A stretch of 64,000 nt of DNA from Idiomarinaceae bacterium HL-53 (lineage in GTDB: Bacteria > Pseudomonadota > Gammaproteobacteria > Enterobacterales > Alteromonadaceae): NCBI GenBank assembly GCA_001458075.1, contig LN899469.1:1276659-1340658 (forward strand), in the 5' to 3' direction. Position 1 is the first letter of the stretch; each line of letters starts with the position of its first letter. Below, one piece after another: positions 50,024 to 58,726 of this stretch. The position numbers were made by a program, and so were the translations under genes. Below the pieces are notes generated by a model. That model saw nothing but the letters and a program-made list of their open reading frames with translations, did no database searches and had not been told where the DNA came from.

Positions 50024-50770
50024 TTACTTAGTAGCTAAAGTTGTCGTTTTGCGAGGAGGGTCATATTTCTTCGAGAGCTTGGCAATAAAGAATGAGCCAA
50101 TCACACCGGGAGCGATCCAAAGTGCAGTTTGTACCCATCCGCTAGCTTGCAGTATTGAGTTACCGCCGAACACAATGAAAGCTGTATAAGCGCCAATTCC
50201 TGACCCTAGATAGGCTCCCAAATGCTCGCGCAGCCAAGCGGTCGGAGACACTCTTTTACGATAGATATAGACCAAGTTAGACACACCGATCACCACACCA
50301 AGTGCGCCGAAAGCAATGAACAGAATCATGCTGTTCAAGAGACCAAAGGCCGTGAGCGCGACGCCATTGATAGCAAGCGCTCCACTGATCGCCAAAGGTA
50401 AAGGCTTTTTCAGGCCACTGCGATCGCGTTTGTGCACCAATACTTGATTGCCATGAATAATGGCGCAATGAATTAAAATGCCCAGATGAATAAGATACCA
50501 AGCGAAAATATAAGTTTGCTGCAAACGAGCCTCTGTTAGGTGGGGAACCGCCGCAAGCTCGGGCTTGACCCCAGTACCAAACAAAAGTACCAGTACTGAG
50601 GCGAATATGCCGGTGAAGGCAACAGTATGCATACTGGTGCCATAAACTTTGCCAAACTTCTTATGATTCATACCGCCTTTGCGAGCCAGTACAGGCACCC
50701 AAAATAAACAGAGCGAGAGTGCTCCAGCGAGCACATGAAGTGCTAAAGTTAGTTGATAGATGGTTAACAT
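50024..50770 (-). CDS. DUF2306-like seven-helix membrane protein
   Basis: 248 residues with about seven hydrophobic segments. HVLAGALSLCLFWVPVLARKGGMNHKKFGKVY near the start resembles the DUF2306/YozB-like group (HxxxGxxAL followed by KGGxxHRxxGxxY). I start it at the ATG at 50770, 9 bases after GAGGA; the ATG codons closer in would overlap that site. It forms a pair with the TPR gene and faces a two-component system across a 162-bp region with an operator-like repeat, so it may be that system's target. Confidence 0.78.
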   Translation of the reverse strand: MLTIYQLTLALHVLAGALSLCLFWVPVLARKGGMNHKKFGKVYGTSMHTVAFTGIFASVLVLLFGTGVKPELAAVPHLTEARLQQTYIFAWYLIHLGILIHCAIIHGNQVLVHKRDRSGLKKPLPLAISGALAINGVALTAFGLLNSMILFIAFGALGVVIGVSNLVYIYRKRVSPTAWLREHLGAYLGSGIGAYTAFIVFGGNSILQASGWVQTALWIAPGVIGSFFIAKLSKKYDPPRKTTTLATK

Positions 50771-50829
50771 AATCATCATTCCTCGTGAATACCGGTGCAA
50801 AGAGCGCATCTCTTGTCACCATGGAGTGA

Positions 50830-50872
50830 ATTTTAGGTGGGAACGAAAAGTGACGTTAGTGACAGAAGTCAC
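50830..50872 (-). promoter_or_regulatory. Candidate activator-dependent promoter and response-regulator site
   Basis: On the minus strand a -10 TAAAAT (50830-50835) has a poor -35 (TAACGT, 50853-50858). Over that -35 lies GTGAC-N4-GTGAC-AGAA-GTCAC (50850-50872), a palindrome GTGAC-AGAA-GTCAC with an extra direct copy. NarL/LuxR-type regulators bind such short dyads, and one is encoded next door, so control of the membrane-protein/TPR pair is inferred. Confidence 0.4.
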
Positions 50873-50897
50873 GATTTTAAAAATGACTTTTGGCCTA

Positions 50898-50926
50898 TTG
50901 GTGATTTTGCCAACAGCTAGCATACT
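50898..50926 (+). promoter_or_regulatory. Candidate promoter for a leaderless histidine kinase mRNA
   Basis: TTGGTG, 17-bp spacer, CATACT (4 of 6) ending 6 bases before the ATG at 50933. No Shine-Dalgarno is visible there, so the transcript could begin at or next to the start codon. Confidence 0.3.
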
Positions 50927-50932
50927 CATGTG

Positions 50933-52063
50933 ATGAAACTAAAAACTTTACGATTAGACGCAGATAGAATAAGCGGCATTAGCACTATTTTGGTGGTCGC
51001 CGCTTTCGATTTGTGGCTGTTGATTTCGAATACCGACGCGACCACTTCTCGGCTAGCACTGTTAGCATTGCTCTACTCGATTTTTACGATCTCTTTCTTT
51101 ATTAACACTGAAGATGAGCTGACTCTTTCACCTTGGCTAAAGTTAATGAGTGTGGGCGGCCAATTCGCAGTGATTTGTGCCGTAATGTACAACACGCCGA
51201 ATATGTTCAGTGCAATTTTACTGGTCGTTTGGTCCGCGCAACTGCCATATTTCATGTCATTTCGTTGGGCGCTTTGGCTTTCGCCTATCTGGAGTATTCT
51301 TGCTTGGAGCACTTTTTATCTGCGTTGGGAATACGAAGGGATTGTAATAACGGGTGTCCTCTTTTACACATTTAACGTGTTCGCGCTTATTATGATGGAA
51401 TCTAGGCGCAATGCAGAGTTCCAAAAGGAGCGAGCTGAGCAGGTGAATCGTGAGCTTATTGCCATGCAGTCACTTGTAAAAGAGGCATCGCAGCAGGAGG
51501 AGCGGCTGCGCATTGCGCGGGATATTCACGATGTTGTGGGCCACCATCTCACCGCGCTAACGGTGCAATTGCAAGTGCTGGCGCGCAAAGCTCCTGCAGC
51601 GCTCAAGCCAGAAGTTGAACGCTCTCGCGCTATTTCTAAGTTGCTGCTCTCCGACGTACGAGCAGCGGTGAGCGAAATGCGTGAACATGAGCAATTAAAT
51701 TTACGCGAAGCACTCGAAGCGTTGTTAGCTAATTTGCCAGATATCGACGTTTCATTGGCGTTTCCTGACAGGGTTGCCGTACTCAACTTAGAACAGGCGG
51801 TGGCAATTTTACGGGGGGTACAGGAAAGTGTTACCAACAGTCTTCGGCATGGCAAAGCGACACAAATTGCGATTGAAGTTCACCAATCTGAGCATGAACT
51901 GATGGTACGGGTGCGAGACAATGGACAAAGTAATCAACCGATTGAATTTGGGAACGGGTTGAAAGGTATGCAGGAGCGCTTAGAGCGCTTCAATGGGGGG
52001 CTTACAGTGGAGCGACAAACGCGCGGTGTCGAGGTCTGCTTAAAGGTACCGGTGGGCTTATGA
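50933..52063 (+). CDS. NarL/DesK-type sensor histidine kinase
   Basis: 376 residues. Five to six hydrophobic helices in the first 155 residues form the membrane sensor, with almost no periplasmic loops, as in DesK-like kinases that sense the membrane itself. A coiled linker follows, then the HisKA_3 dimerisation box ERLRIARDIHDVVGHHLTAL with the phosphoacceptor His near 199. The ATPase domain shows VQESVTNSLRHGKA (N box), RVRDNG and GNGLKGMQERL (G boxes). It overlaps the response regulator gene by 4 bases (ATGA). The start could be the adjacent GTG at 50930. Confidence 0.9.
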   Translation: MKLKTLRLDADRISGISTILVVAAFDLWLLISNTDATTSRLALLALLYSIFTISFFINTEDELTLSPWLKLMSVGGQFAVICAVMYNTPNMFSAILLVVWSAQLPYFMSFRWALWLSPIWSILAWSTFYLRWEYEGIVITGVLFYTFNVFALIMMESRRNAEFQKERAEQVNRELIAMQSLVKEASQQEERLRIARDIHDVVGHHLTALTVQLQVLARKAPAALKPEVERSRAISKLLLSDVRAAVSEMREHEQLNLREALEALLANLPDIDVSLAFPDRVAVLNLEQAVAILRGVQESVTNSLRHGKATQIAIEVHQSEHELMVRVRDNGQSNQPIEFGNGLKGMQERLERFNGGLTVERQTRGVEVCLKVPVGL

Positions 52064-52737
52064 CTATCACCCATTCAACCGAAATACATCGAGTGATGCT
52101 CGTAGACGATCAGAAACTCATAAGGCAAGGGCTAGCGAGCTTGTTGTCGCTTTCAGAGCATATACAAGTGGTGCAGGAAGCCGCTGATGGTGAGGAAGCA
52201 CTCACTTGGATCAAAGCTCATGGAGGTCAAGTCGACATTGTATTGCTCGATTTAAGAATGCCGAAAATGAATGGTATTGAGCTTCTGCAAGCCATGCGCG
52301 CTGCAAATATTTCGATTCCGGTTTTGATTCTAACTACCTTCGACGACCATCATATGTTGATTAAAGCACTGAAGGCAGGGGCAAGGGGATATCTGCTGAA
52401 AGACGTGGAGCTTGAAACGCTCGTGAATGGCATTGACCGAGTCGTGGCTGGCGAGTCCATGATTCAGCCTACCATAACCACCTCGCTCATGAACGGCTTA
52501 CAAGGCCTACATTCAGAATTTGAAGCCTTTGACACACCCGAGGAACTTTCTACCAAAGAGTTAGAAATATTGCGTCTGATTGCTGCCGGTTGTTCCAACA
52601 AGGAGATTGCAGAAGCTCTCTTTAAATCTGAGGGCACCGTGAAGAATCAAGTGAGTGCCATTATGTCGAAGCTTGGGGTTAGAGACCGAACTCGAGCAGT
52701 GTTACGTGCCATTGAGCTCGGCCTCATCGGGTTTTAG
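52060..52737 (+). CDS. NarL/LuxR-family response regulator
   Basis: 225 residues. Receiver domain 10-130 with acidic pocket Asp16-Asp17, phosphoacceptor Asp64 in LLDLRMPKMNG, switch Thr in LILTTFDD and Lys in YLLKD. LuxR-type helix-turn-helix about 160-215 (LSTKELEILRLIAAGCSNKEIAEALFKSEGTVKNQVSAIM). It pairs with the overlapping kinase gene. The stop codon overlaps that of the RND pump gene on the other strand. Likely targets are the divergent membrane-protein/TPR genes. Confidence 0.94.
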   Translation: MTITHSTEIHRVMLVDDQKLIRQGLASLLSLSEHIQVVQEAADGEEALTWIKAHGGQVDIVLLDLRMPKMNGIELLQAMRAANISIPVLILTTFDDHHMLIKALKAGARGYLLKDVELETLVNGIDRVVAGESMIQPTITTSLMNGLQGLHSEFEAFDTPEELSTKELEILRLIAAGCSNKEIAEALFKSEGTVKNQVSAIMSKLGVRDRTRAVLRAIELGLIGF

Positions 52738-55700
52738 CTCGCTTCTTGCGCGATTGCGTCGTCCATTTCTGTTTCTAACTTTTTGCTCTCGTCTGCACGC
52801 GGCTTCACAAAGCGCGCTAAGCCCAAGTATAGAACGGGCGTGAGATAGAGTGTGAAGACAACTGCGATACCAAGACCGCCGAATACGACCCAACCAATCG
52901 CATTTCTAGCTTCAGCTCCGGCTCCTGTTGAAAGAATCAGAGGTAAAGCGCCTAACAAAGTAGATACAAGTGTCATGGTAATGGGACGTAAACGAATGGT
53001 CGCGGCTTGCTCCACAGCTTCGCGAACTGACCGACCTCTGTCGCGCAATTGGTCTGCGAACTCAACGAGTAGAATTGAATTCTTCGCTAACAAGCCGATC
53101 AGCATAACCAAGCCAATTTGCGAGTAAATATTGATACTGTTCCCGGTAATGAAAAGCGCAAACAAAGCGGCTGCGATACCAAACGGAACCGTAATCATGA
53201 CGACCACCGCACTGTTGACGCTTTCAAACTGTGCTGCTAGCACCAAGAAAACAATGATAAAAGCCAGCACATATGTAAGTACGACCTCTCGTGCCGTTTC
53301 TTCATAAGTTTGGGCTTCACCGAGGAATACTAAACCAATATCTGGCGGCAGTGTCTCTTGCGCAATGGCACGCAGGGAGTCCACAGCCGTCTCTATGGCC
53401 ATGCTCTCAGGAAGTTCCATGTCAATTTCGATCGCCCGACGTTGCGACTGCCGTTCTAATTCCGCTGCAACGCCTTCTTCTGTGATCGTTGCGAGACTTG
53501 AAAGCGGCACCAACGCACCACTTGAGCTTCCTACATAGAGATTCTCAAGGTCATTTGGGTCTTGCACGCGGCTTCGATTGGCTCGCAGCATAATGGGAAC
53601 GGATTGGTCGCCTACGTTCAAGTCGGCAATATCATCTCCATTAATGGCAACACGCAACGTGGTTGAAATATCACTCAGGGCAACGCCCAATTCTTCGGCT
53701 CGACGACGATCAATATTCACGCGTAATTGCGGCTGCGTAGGCTGATAACCAATTCTTGGATAACCAAGGTCTGGTAGCTCTTCGCGAATACGGCCTGTGA
53801 ATTCAAGTGCCGCCTCATAAATTGCTTCATAAGTAGGCCCGGTTAAAGCGAGCTCTAAGCCGCCGCCTTGACCGCGTAAATTTAAGCTATTACTTCCAAA
53901 CGCACGCCCTGAGATGCCGGGTATATTGGAAATAGGCCCGTTAATCTCATTGATAATCTCTTGCTGTGATTTGCTGCGCTCGTCCCAGTGCTCAAGCTCG
54001 GCGGTCACGAATGTTAAATTCGGATCCCATTGACCTACTACTGTGTAAATAGAGTCTACGTCCCCATTCTCCACATACGGCATGAGAATCTCTTCCATTT
54101 TGTAAGCTTGCCGATCCATAAAGTCGAGCCCGACGCCGTCCGGACCACGTGCAAAAATTCGAATGGTGCCGCGGTCTTCACTTGGCATCAGCTCGTTTTC
54201 CAAGAACTGATACACGCTAAACGCGCCCCCGCTTAACAAGAGGCTAACGATTAACACTGACCAAGCATGATTCAGGCAGAACCGAAGACTTTTCGCATAG
54301 GCATCGACAAGCCAGTCTCCCAGCTTCATGAGTAAGCTCTTCTTCGATTTCTTTAAGGGAAGCTTCGCTGTGAGTGCAGGAACCAGCGACAATGCGACGA
54401 ATGAAGAAATGATGACCGCAACAGCAAGCGTTCCACCGAACTCCCGAAATAGTAAGCCAGCGGTAGACGGTAGAAACGCAATCGGTACAAAAACAGCGGC
54501 TAGTACGGCGGTCGTTGCCACAACTGCGAAGAATACTTCGCGTGTACCGATGACTGCGGCAGCGCGTTTACCCATACCCATGGTTCTTCGGCGTTGAATA
54601 TTTTCGGTGACGACAATTGCGTCATCAACAATTAATCCTGTCGCAAGAACAAGTGCGAGTAGAGTGAGAATATTGATTGAGAATCCAAGTACCCAGAGTG
54701 CCGCCAGCGAGCCTACCAGTGCGACCGGAATACTCGCCGCTGGAATAATGGTTGCGCGCCATGAGCCAATGAAAATTCGCAGCGTGATAATTACCAAAAT
54801 AATGGTTAATGAGAGAGAGAATACAACTTCTCGCACCGAGCCACGAATGAATTCAGCATCGTCGGAGGTTACTTGAAACGTAAGTTCCGGGAAACGTGTT
54901 TGGAGTTGCTCAATCTGTGCTAATACCTGATCCGATATCTCGATTGTATTAGAGCCTGCTTGGCGCAAGATACCTAAACCGATAACCGGTCTGCCATCGA
55001 GCCGCACCATATTTGAGGCATCGGCAGGGCCAAAAAATACATTGGCAATATCGCTGATGCGTGTGTCGCCCGAAATAATAATATCTTCGACTTGATCTGC
55101 ATTTACAGAGGTCGCATCGGCTCTCACGATCAGTTGCTGATCGGTCGACTTCAACGAGCCTGCCGGTACGTCGAAGGGCGCTTGGCGCAGGGCATTTGCA
55201 ACATCAGCAACTGTGAGGTTGAAGCTTGAGAGGCGAAGCGGGTCAATGTTAACGCGCATTACGCGTTCACGTGCGCCTCTGAGCTGCACGTCGGCAACAC
55301 CTGGGATATTTAAAAATAATGGGGCGATGTCGGTTTCAATACGTTCGGTGAGTTCTTCAAGCTGCAAGGATTCGCTGGAAATCGCTACACTTACGACCGA
55401 TTCTGCATCGTTATCAGCTTTGATAATAGCAACCTGCTCGACTTCTGGGGGGAGTTGGCGTTGCACTCGACTCACAGATTCGCGTGTTTCATTGGCTGCG
55501 GTGTCAAGATCTACATTCGGGCGGAACTCGATGACAATACGTGTATTACCTTCCTCGCTTGCAGAGCGAATTTGTTTTACACCGTTGACTCTCGCTGCCG
55601 CTGCCTCAAGCCTTCGTGTAACCTCATTATCAACAGTTTCTGGAGCGCCGCCGGGAAAGTTTGCAGTGACCGTAACGATAGGCCGATCGACATCTGGTAG

Positions 55701-55835
55701 TTCGCGAACCTCTAAACCATTGAGTGCCGCAATACCGGCGATAATAATGAGTAGGTTTAGAACAATGATAAGAACGGGTCTTTTGATAGAGACCGATGCG
55801 AGATCATTAGTTATTTTATCTTGTTCACTCGTCAT
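52734..55835 (-). CDS. RND efflux transporter, inner-membrane pump
   Basis: 1033 residues of the HAE-1 class. N-terminal VSIKRPVLIIVLNLLIIIAGIAAL, the first large periplasmic loop with ELPDVDRPIVTVTANFPGGAPETVD, transmembrane helix 4 with the proton-relay pair in GLIVDDAIVVTENI, and the repeated half ending GLLAKNSILLVEFADQLRDRG. It exports drugs, detergents or similar compounds using the proton gradient. It overlaps the membrane-fusion gene by 11 bases; no TolC-type channel gene adjoins, so it must borrow one. Sequence style is VexF/MdtB-like; substrate unknown. Confidence 0.94.
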   Translation of the reverse strand: MTSEQDKITNDLASVSIKRPVLIIVLNLLIIIAGIAALNGLEVRELPDVDRPIVTVTANFPGGAPETVDNEVTRRLEAAAARVNGVKQIRSASEEGNTRIVIEFRPNVDLDTAANETRESVSRVQRQLPPEVEQVAIIKADNDAESVVSVAISSESLQLEELTERIETDIAPLFLNIPGVADVQLRGARERVMRVNIDPLRLSSFNLTVADVANALRQAPFDVPAGSLKSTDQQLIVRADATSVNADQVEDIIISGDTRISDIANVFFGPADASNMVRLDGRPVIGLGILRQAGSNTIEISDQVLAQIEQLQTRFPELTFQVTSDDAEFIRGSVREVVFSLSLTIILVIITLRIFIGSWRATIIPAASIPVALVGSLAALWVLGFSINILTLLALVLATGLIVDDAIVVTENIQRRRTMGMGKRAAAVIGTREVFFAVVATTAVLAAVFVPIAFLPSTAGLLFREFGGTLAVAVIISSFVALSLVPALTAKLPLKKSKKSLLMKLGDWLVDAYAKSLRFCLNHAWSVLIVSLLLSGGAFSVYQFLENELMPSEDRGTIRIFARGPDGVGLDFMDRQAYKMEEILMPYVENGDVDSIYTVVGQWDPNLTFVTAELEHWDERSKSQQEIINEINGPISNIPGISGRAFGSNSLNLRGQGGGLELALTGPTYEAIYEAALEFTGRIREELPDLGYPRIGYQPTQPQLRVNIDRRRAEELGVALSDISTTLRVAINGDDIADLNVGDQSVPIMLRANRSRVQDPNDLENLYVGSSSGALVPLSSLATITEEGVAAELERQSQRRAIEIDMELPESMAIETAVDSLRAIAQETLPPDIGLVFLGEAQTYEETAREVVLTYVLAFIIVFLVLAAQFESVNSAVVVMITVPFGIAAALFALFITGNSINIYSQIGLVMLIGLLAKNSILLVEFADQLRDRGRSVREAVEQAATIRLRPITMTLVSTLLGALPLILSTGAGAEARNAIGWVVFGGLGIAVVFTLYLTPVLYLGLARFVKPRADESKKLETEMDDAIAQEAS

Positions 55836-56865
55836 CGTTGCGCTCCGAGTTTCTAATTTCTATGTTCTGGCCAGGACGAAGTGTTTGTACTCCCTCGACG
55901 ACGATTAGATCTTCATTCGTAAGATCCGCTTCTACGAGTAATTCACCGCGTCTTCGTTGCTGAATTTCCACGTTGACGCGCTCGGCTTTACCATCGTTCT
56001 CGCGCCATACATACGCGCCTTCAGCACCCCACATGAGTGCTGCTTCCGGAATGACAGCATAATATTCGCCAGCAATACTTAGAATGATACGAAAGCTCAT
56101 GCCAGGACGAAAACGGTCTTCCTCGTTGTTCAGGATTGCACGAACCCGAATCGTTCGGGTTTGAGGGTCTACGCGAGAATCAATGTCTGCAATTGCAAGC
56201 GTTAAACGCTCATTGGCGTTCTGCCATGGCGTTGCAGCGACGGTCTCATTTTCTTGTAAGAGCGTGAGAGCGGTTTCAGGTGCCTGAAAATCTACGAAGA
56301 GCTCAGCACGCTGGTCAATGGTTGTAATTAACGTTGAGGTTGAAATACGGTCGCCTCGCTCCACATCGGTTATACCGACATAGCCGTCAAATGGAGCTCG
56401 CACAAAGCGGTCTTCAAGGTTTGTTTGCGCCTCTCTCAGTGCTACCTCCGCTAGATCTCGGATTGTAATTGCATCATCAAGATCGCTTTGCGGTATTGCA
56501 TCTCGTTCTCTACTCGCCGCTAGCCGCTGAACGGTTCTTTCCGCGTCTGCTAATTCGATTTCTGCGCGCGCTAAGTCGGTCGCCTGGCGGCGACTATCCA
56601 ATTCTAATAAGACGTCGCCTCGCTCCACAAATTGCCCTGCGCGAAATCTTACTGCGGTTACAAGATCTCCGACGGCTGGGTAGATAGCGACAGAATTAAT
56701 TGCCTCAGTGTTTCCAACTGCTTCAACCCGCTGCGTACGCGCATCAAAAGTGACGGGCGCAACAATTACCTGTGCAGCACGATTACCGTCGAATTGTTGG
56801 GCATAAACTGGAGCACTCACAACTAGCGAGAAAAAGAGTAGTAGCGCAGACTTGAAATGGCGCAT
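55825..56865 (-). CDS. RND efflux membrane-fusion protein
   Basis: 346 residues with signal peptide (cleavage near VYA, residue 22). Barrel-sandwich hybrid halves at about 60-90 (VRFRAGQFVERGDVLLELDSRRQ) and 165-185 (RAPFDGYVGITDVERGDRIS) flank a helical hairpin; beta-barrel and membrane-proximal domains follow. It joins the RND pump to an outer-membrane channel. The arrangement of the first gene of the pair overlapping the second is standard. No regulator gene adjoins; the NarL-type system convergent to it is a possible but unproven controller. Confidence 0.92.
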   Translation of the reverse strand: MRHFKSALLLFFSLVVSAPVYAQQFDGNRAAQVIVAPVTFDARTQRVEAVGNTEAINSVAIYPAVGDLVTAVRFRAGQFVERGDVLLELDSRRQATDLARAEIELADAERTVQRLAASRERDAIPQSDLDDAITIRDLAEVALREAQTNLEDRFVRAPFDGYVGITDVERGDRISTSTLITTIDQRAELFVDFQAPETALTLLQENETVAATPWQNANERLTLAIADIDSRVDPQTRTIRVRAILNNEEDRFRPGMSFRIILSIAGEYYAVIPEAALMWGAEGAYVWRENDGKAERVNVEIQQRRRGELLVEADLTNEDLIVVEGVQTLRPGQNIEIRNSERNDDE

Positions 56866-57108
56866 GAAAACTTCCTATGTTGGAAAAAAGCAAAAGTATT
56901 CAGACAATACGAAAAGAGCGTGGTTTTGATCAAATGCTTGCTATCAAATGGGGAATTCTTGCGATGACCGCTTGAAACCGTTTACGCAAGTAAATCGAAG
57001 TTGCTGTATAAATGTCAAACTTTGTGGGCAAATGTTACGAAATGTGAGCTTGTATTGTGGCCGATCTATATCTTTATGACTATGCAACTGTAAACATTTG
57101 GAGGATAC

Positions 57109-57597
57109 ATGAAGTTTGTCAAATTACTAGCGGTTGCAAGTGTGATCTGGATTGCTGCAGGGTGTGCTAGCACTTCAGAAGAGCCTGGAATTACACCTCA
57201 AACGGTATCGATTTCAGAATACAGGACATTCCTCGACGAGTTAGATTTCGCGATTGAAGAAGGTGTACCACGCGAGTTAAGTGAACGAGAGCGTAATCAA
57301 TATAATATTGTTACGCGTGAACTTCGCCGCGAACTCGATGGACATGAAACCATTGAAACCATGGACGAAGAGGATAGAGCTCGAGTTTTTACGTTACACG
57401 AGAATCTTCGTGGCGTGCTCACGGGCGATCGTTCAACACTTGTAATTTGTAAAAGTGAACGCTCGATTGGTAGCCACTTGAAAACAACGCAATGTATGAC
57501 GCGTGGTGAGTGGGATCGTCGTGAGCGTGAAGTCGATCAGCTGTTTAACAACGGTTATGGCTTTGGTTCTGGAATGACAGGACCCACCGACGGCTAA
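57109..57597 (+). CDS. Putative lipoprotein of unknown function
   Basis: 162 residues. The lipobox IAAGC gives the lipidated cysteine at residue 19; the next residue is Ala, so outer-membrane sorting is expected. The mature part is charged and helical, then has two cysteines (VICKSERS, TTQCMTRGEWDRREREVDQLF) near the end and a glycine-rich tail. TTGGAGGA precedes the ATG. I do not recognise a characterised family. It is convergent with the diguanylate cyclase gene. Confidence 0.78.
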   Translation: MKFVKLLAVASVIWIAAGCASTSEEPGITPQTVSISEYRTFLDELDFAIEEGVPRELSERERNQYNIVTRELRRELDGHETIETMDEEDRARVFTLHENLRGVLTGDRSTLVICKSERSIGSHLKTTQCMTRGEWDRREREVDQLFNNGYGFGSGMTGPTDG

Positions 57598-57601
57598 GCT
57601 G

Positions 57602-58582
57602 TTAAATATCGCCAAGGGCTACGGTTGTGTTACGACCTTGGGCCTTGGCTTTAAACAGTGCAGAGTCTGCTTGTTCAATGAGTTCATAGCCACCCACTGC
57701 GTGTTCCGGATAGGTTGCAATACCAATACTAAAAGTAATTGTATCTGTTCCGAGTTCGTTTCCAATTCCCTCCTCGCTGAACACGTCACGCAGATTTTTA
57801 GCAAGCTTCTTGGCTTGGTCGGTATTCGTGTCTGGTAAAATGAAGAGAAACTCATCGCCACCAAAGCGAAAAATTATGTCAGAACCTCGTCTGTTTGCGC
57901 GCAAAAAGTAGCCCAAATCACGAAGTAATTGATCGCCGGCTTGGTGACCCGAATGATCATTCAGTTGTTTAAAATGATCTAAATCTAACATCATAACGGT
58001 GAGCGGATGTTGATGTCGTTTCGCGCGCGCCAATTCGTGAGCTAAAAATTCATCAAGGTGACGGCGATTCAGTAAGCTTGTAAGTGGGTCGCGCATCGAC
58101 TCTTCGGCAAGTTGCTTTTGCATAACTTCGAGCTCGCGTACCTTACTTTCAAGTTTACGTTTACTAAGTTCTAAAGACTCTTCAATTGATTTACGCAAAG
58201 AAATATTGCGACTAATGCCACCAACTAGATACTCTCCAGTCGCTTTATCTTCAAATCGGAATAGGCTGGTTTCAAACACTTCAAAGTCGAAGTCGGTGCC
58301 GCCACTGTCTTCTTCGTAAACTAAGTGCTTGCCTGACTCTAATACTTCGTCATAAGTCGCTATGATTCTTTCTGCAGCAGGGCCTGCGCCGAGCACTTGT
58401 CGTAATGTCTTACCTATTACTTGCTCCGGTGACATACCGAAGAAATTAAGAATTGCGGTATTGCCAGAGACAATCATGAAGTCTCCGTCTCCAGAGCGAC
58501 GGGCAATGAACAAGTGATCGCGAAGTTGATTAAAATAATCCTTTAATGCTGAATCGGAAATGGAGAAATTATCGCTACTCAT
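57602..58582 (-). CDS. PAS-GGDEF diguanylate cyclase
   Basis: Makes c-di-GMP from two GTP. 326 residues, cytoplasmic, no membrane helices. PAS domain about 20-135 (FMIVSGNTAILNFFGMSPEQ begins it), a coiled coil about 135-160, then GGDEF domain with intact active site FRFGGDEFLF near 240. The inhibitory I-site RxxD (RGSD, five residues before GGDEF) is present, so product feedback is expected. It could feed the PilZ protein at 38.4 kb. Stands alone. Confidence 0.93.
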   Translation of the reverse strand: MSSDNFSISDSALKDYFNQLRDHLFIARRSGDGDFMIVSGNTAILNFFGMSPEQVIGKTLRQVLGAGPAAERIIATYDEVLESGKHLVYEEDSGGTDFDFEVFETSLFRFEDKATGEYLVGGISRNISLRKSIEESLELSKRKLESKVRELEVMQKQLAEESMRDPLTSLLNRRHLDEFLAHELARAKRHQHPLTVMMLDLDHFKQLNDHSGHQAGDQLLRDLGYFLRANRRGSDIIFRFGGDEFLFILPDTNTDQAKKLAKNLRDVFSEEGIGNELGTDTITFSIGIATYPEHAVGGYELIEQADSALFKAKAQGRNTTVALGDI

Positions 58583-58726
58583 GATGGTGTACTCTTATCG
58601 TTTAGCGACAAGATAGCACGGTAAACCAATCATACTCAATTGCCCTGCGACAGTTAACTTTACAACGATTTTGTGTATCATCAGAGCACTGATGAAGGCA
58701 CTTAAAAATTAAAAATAGGAAACACT

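Noticed and set aside
52060-55835. RND pump as a clear target of the adjacent two-component system
   Set aside because: The genes are convergent and the pump's promoter lies 4 kb away before its membrane-fusion gene; I saw no matching GTGAC repeat there.
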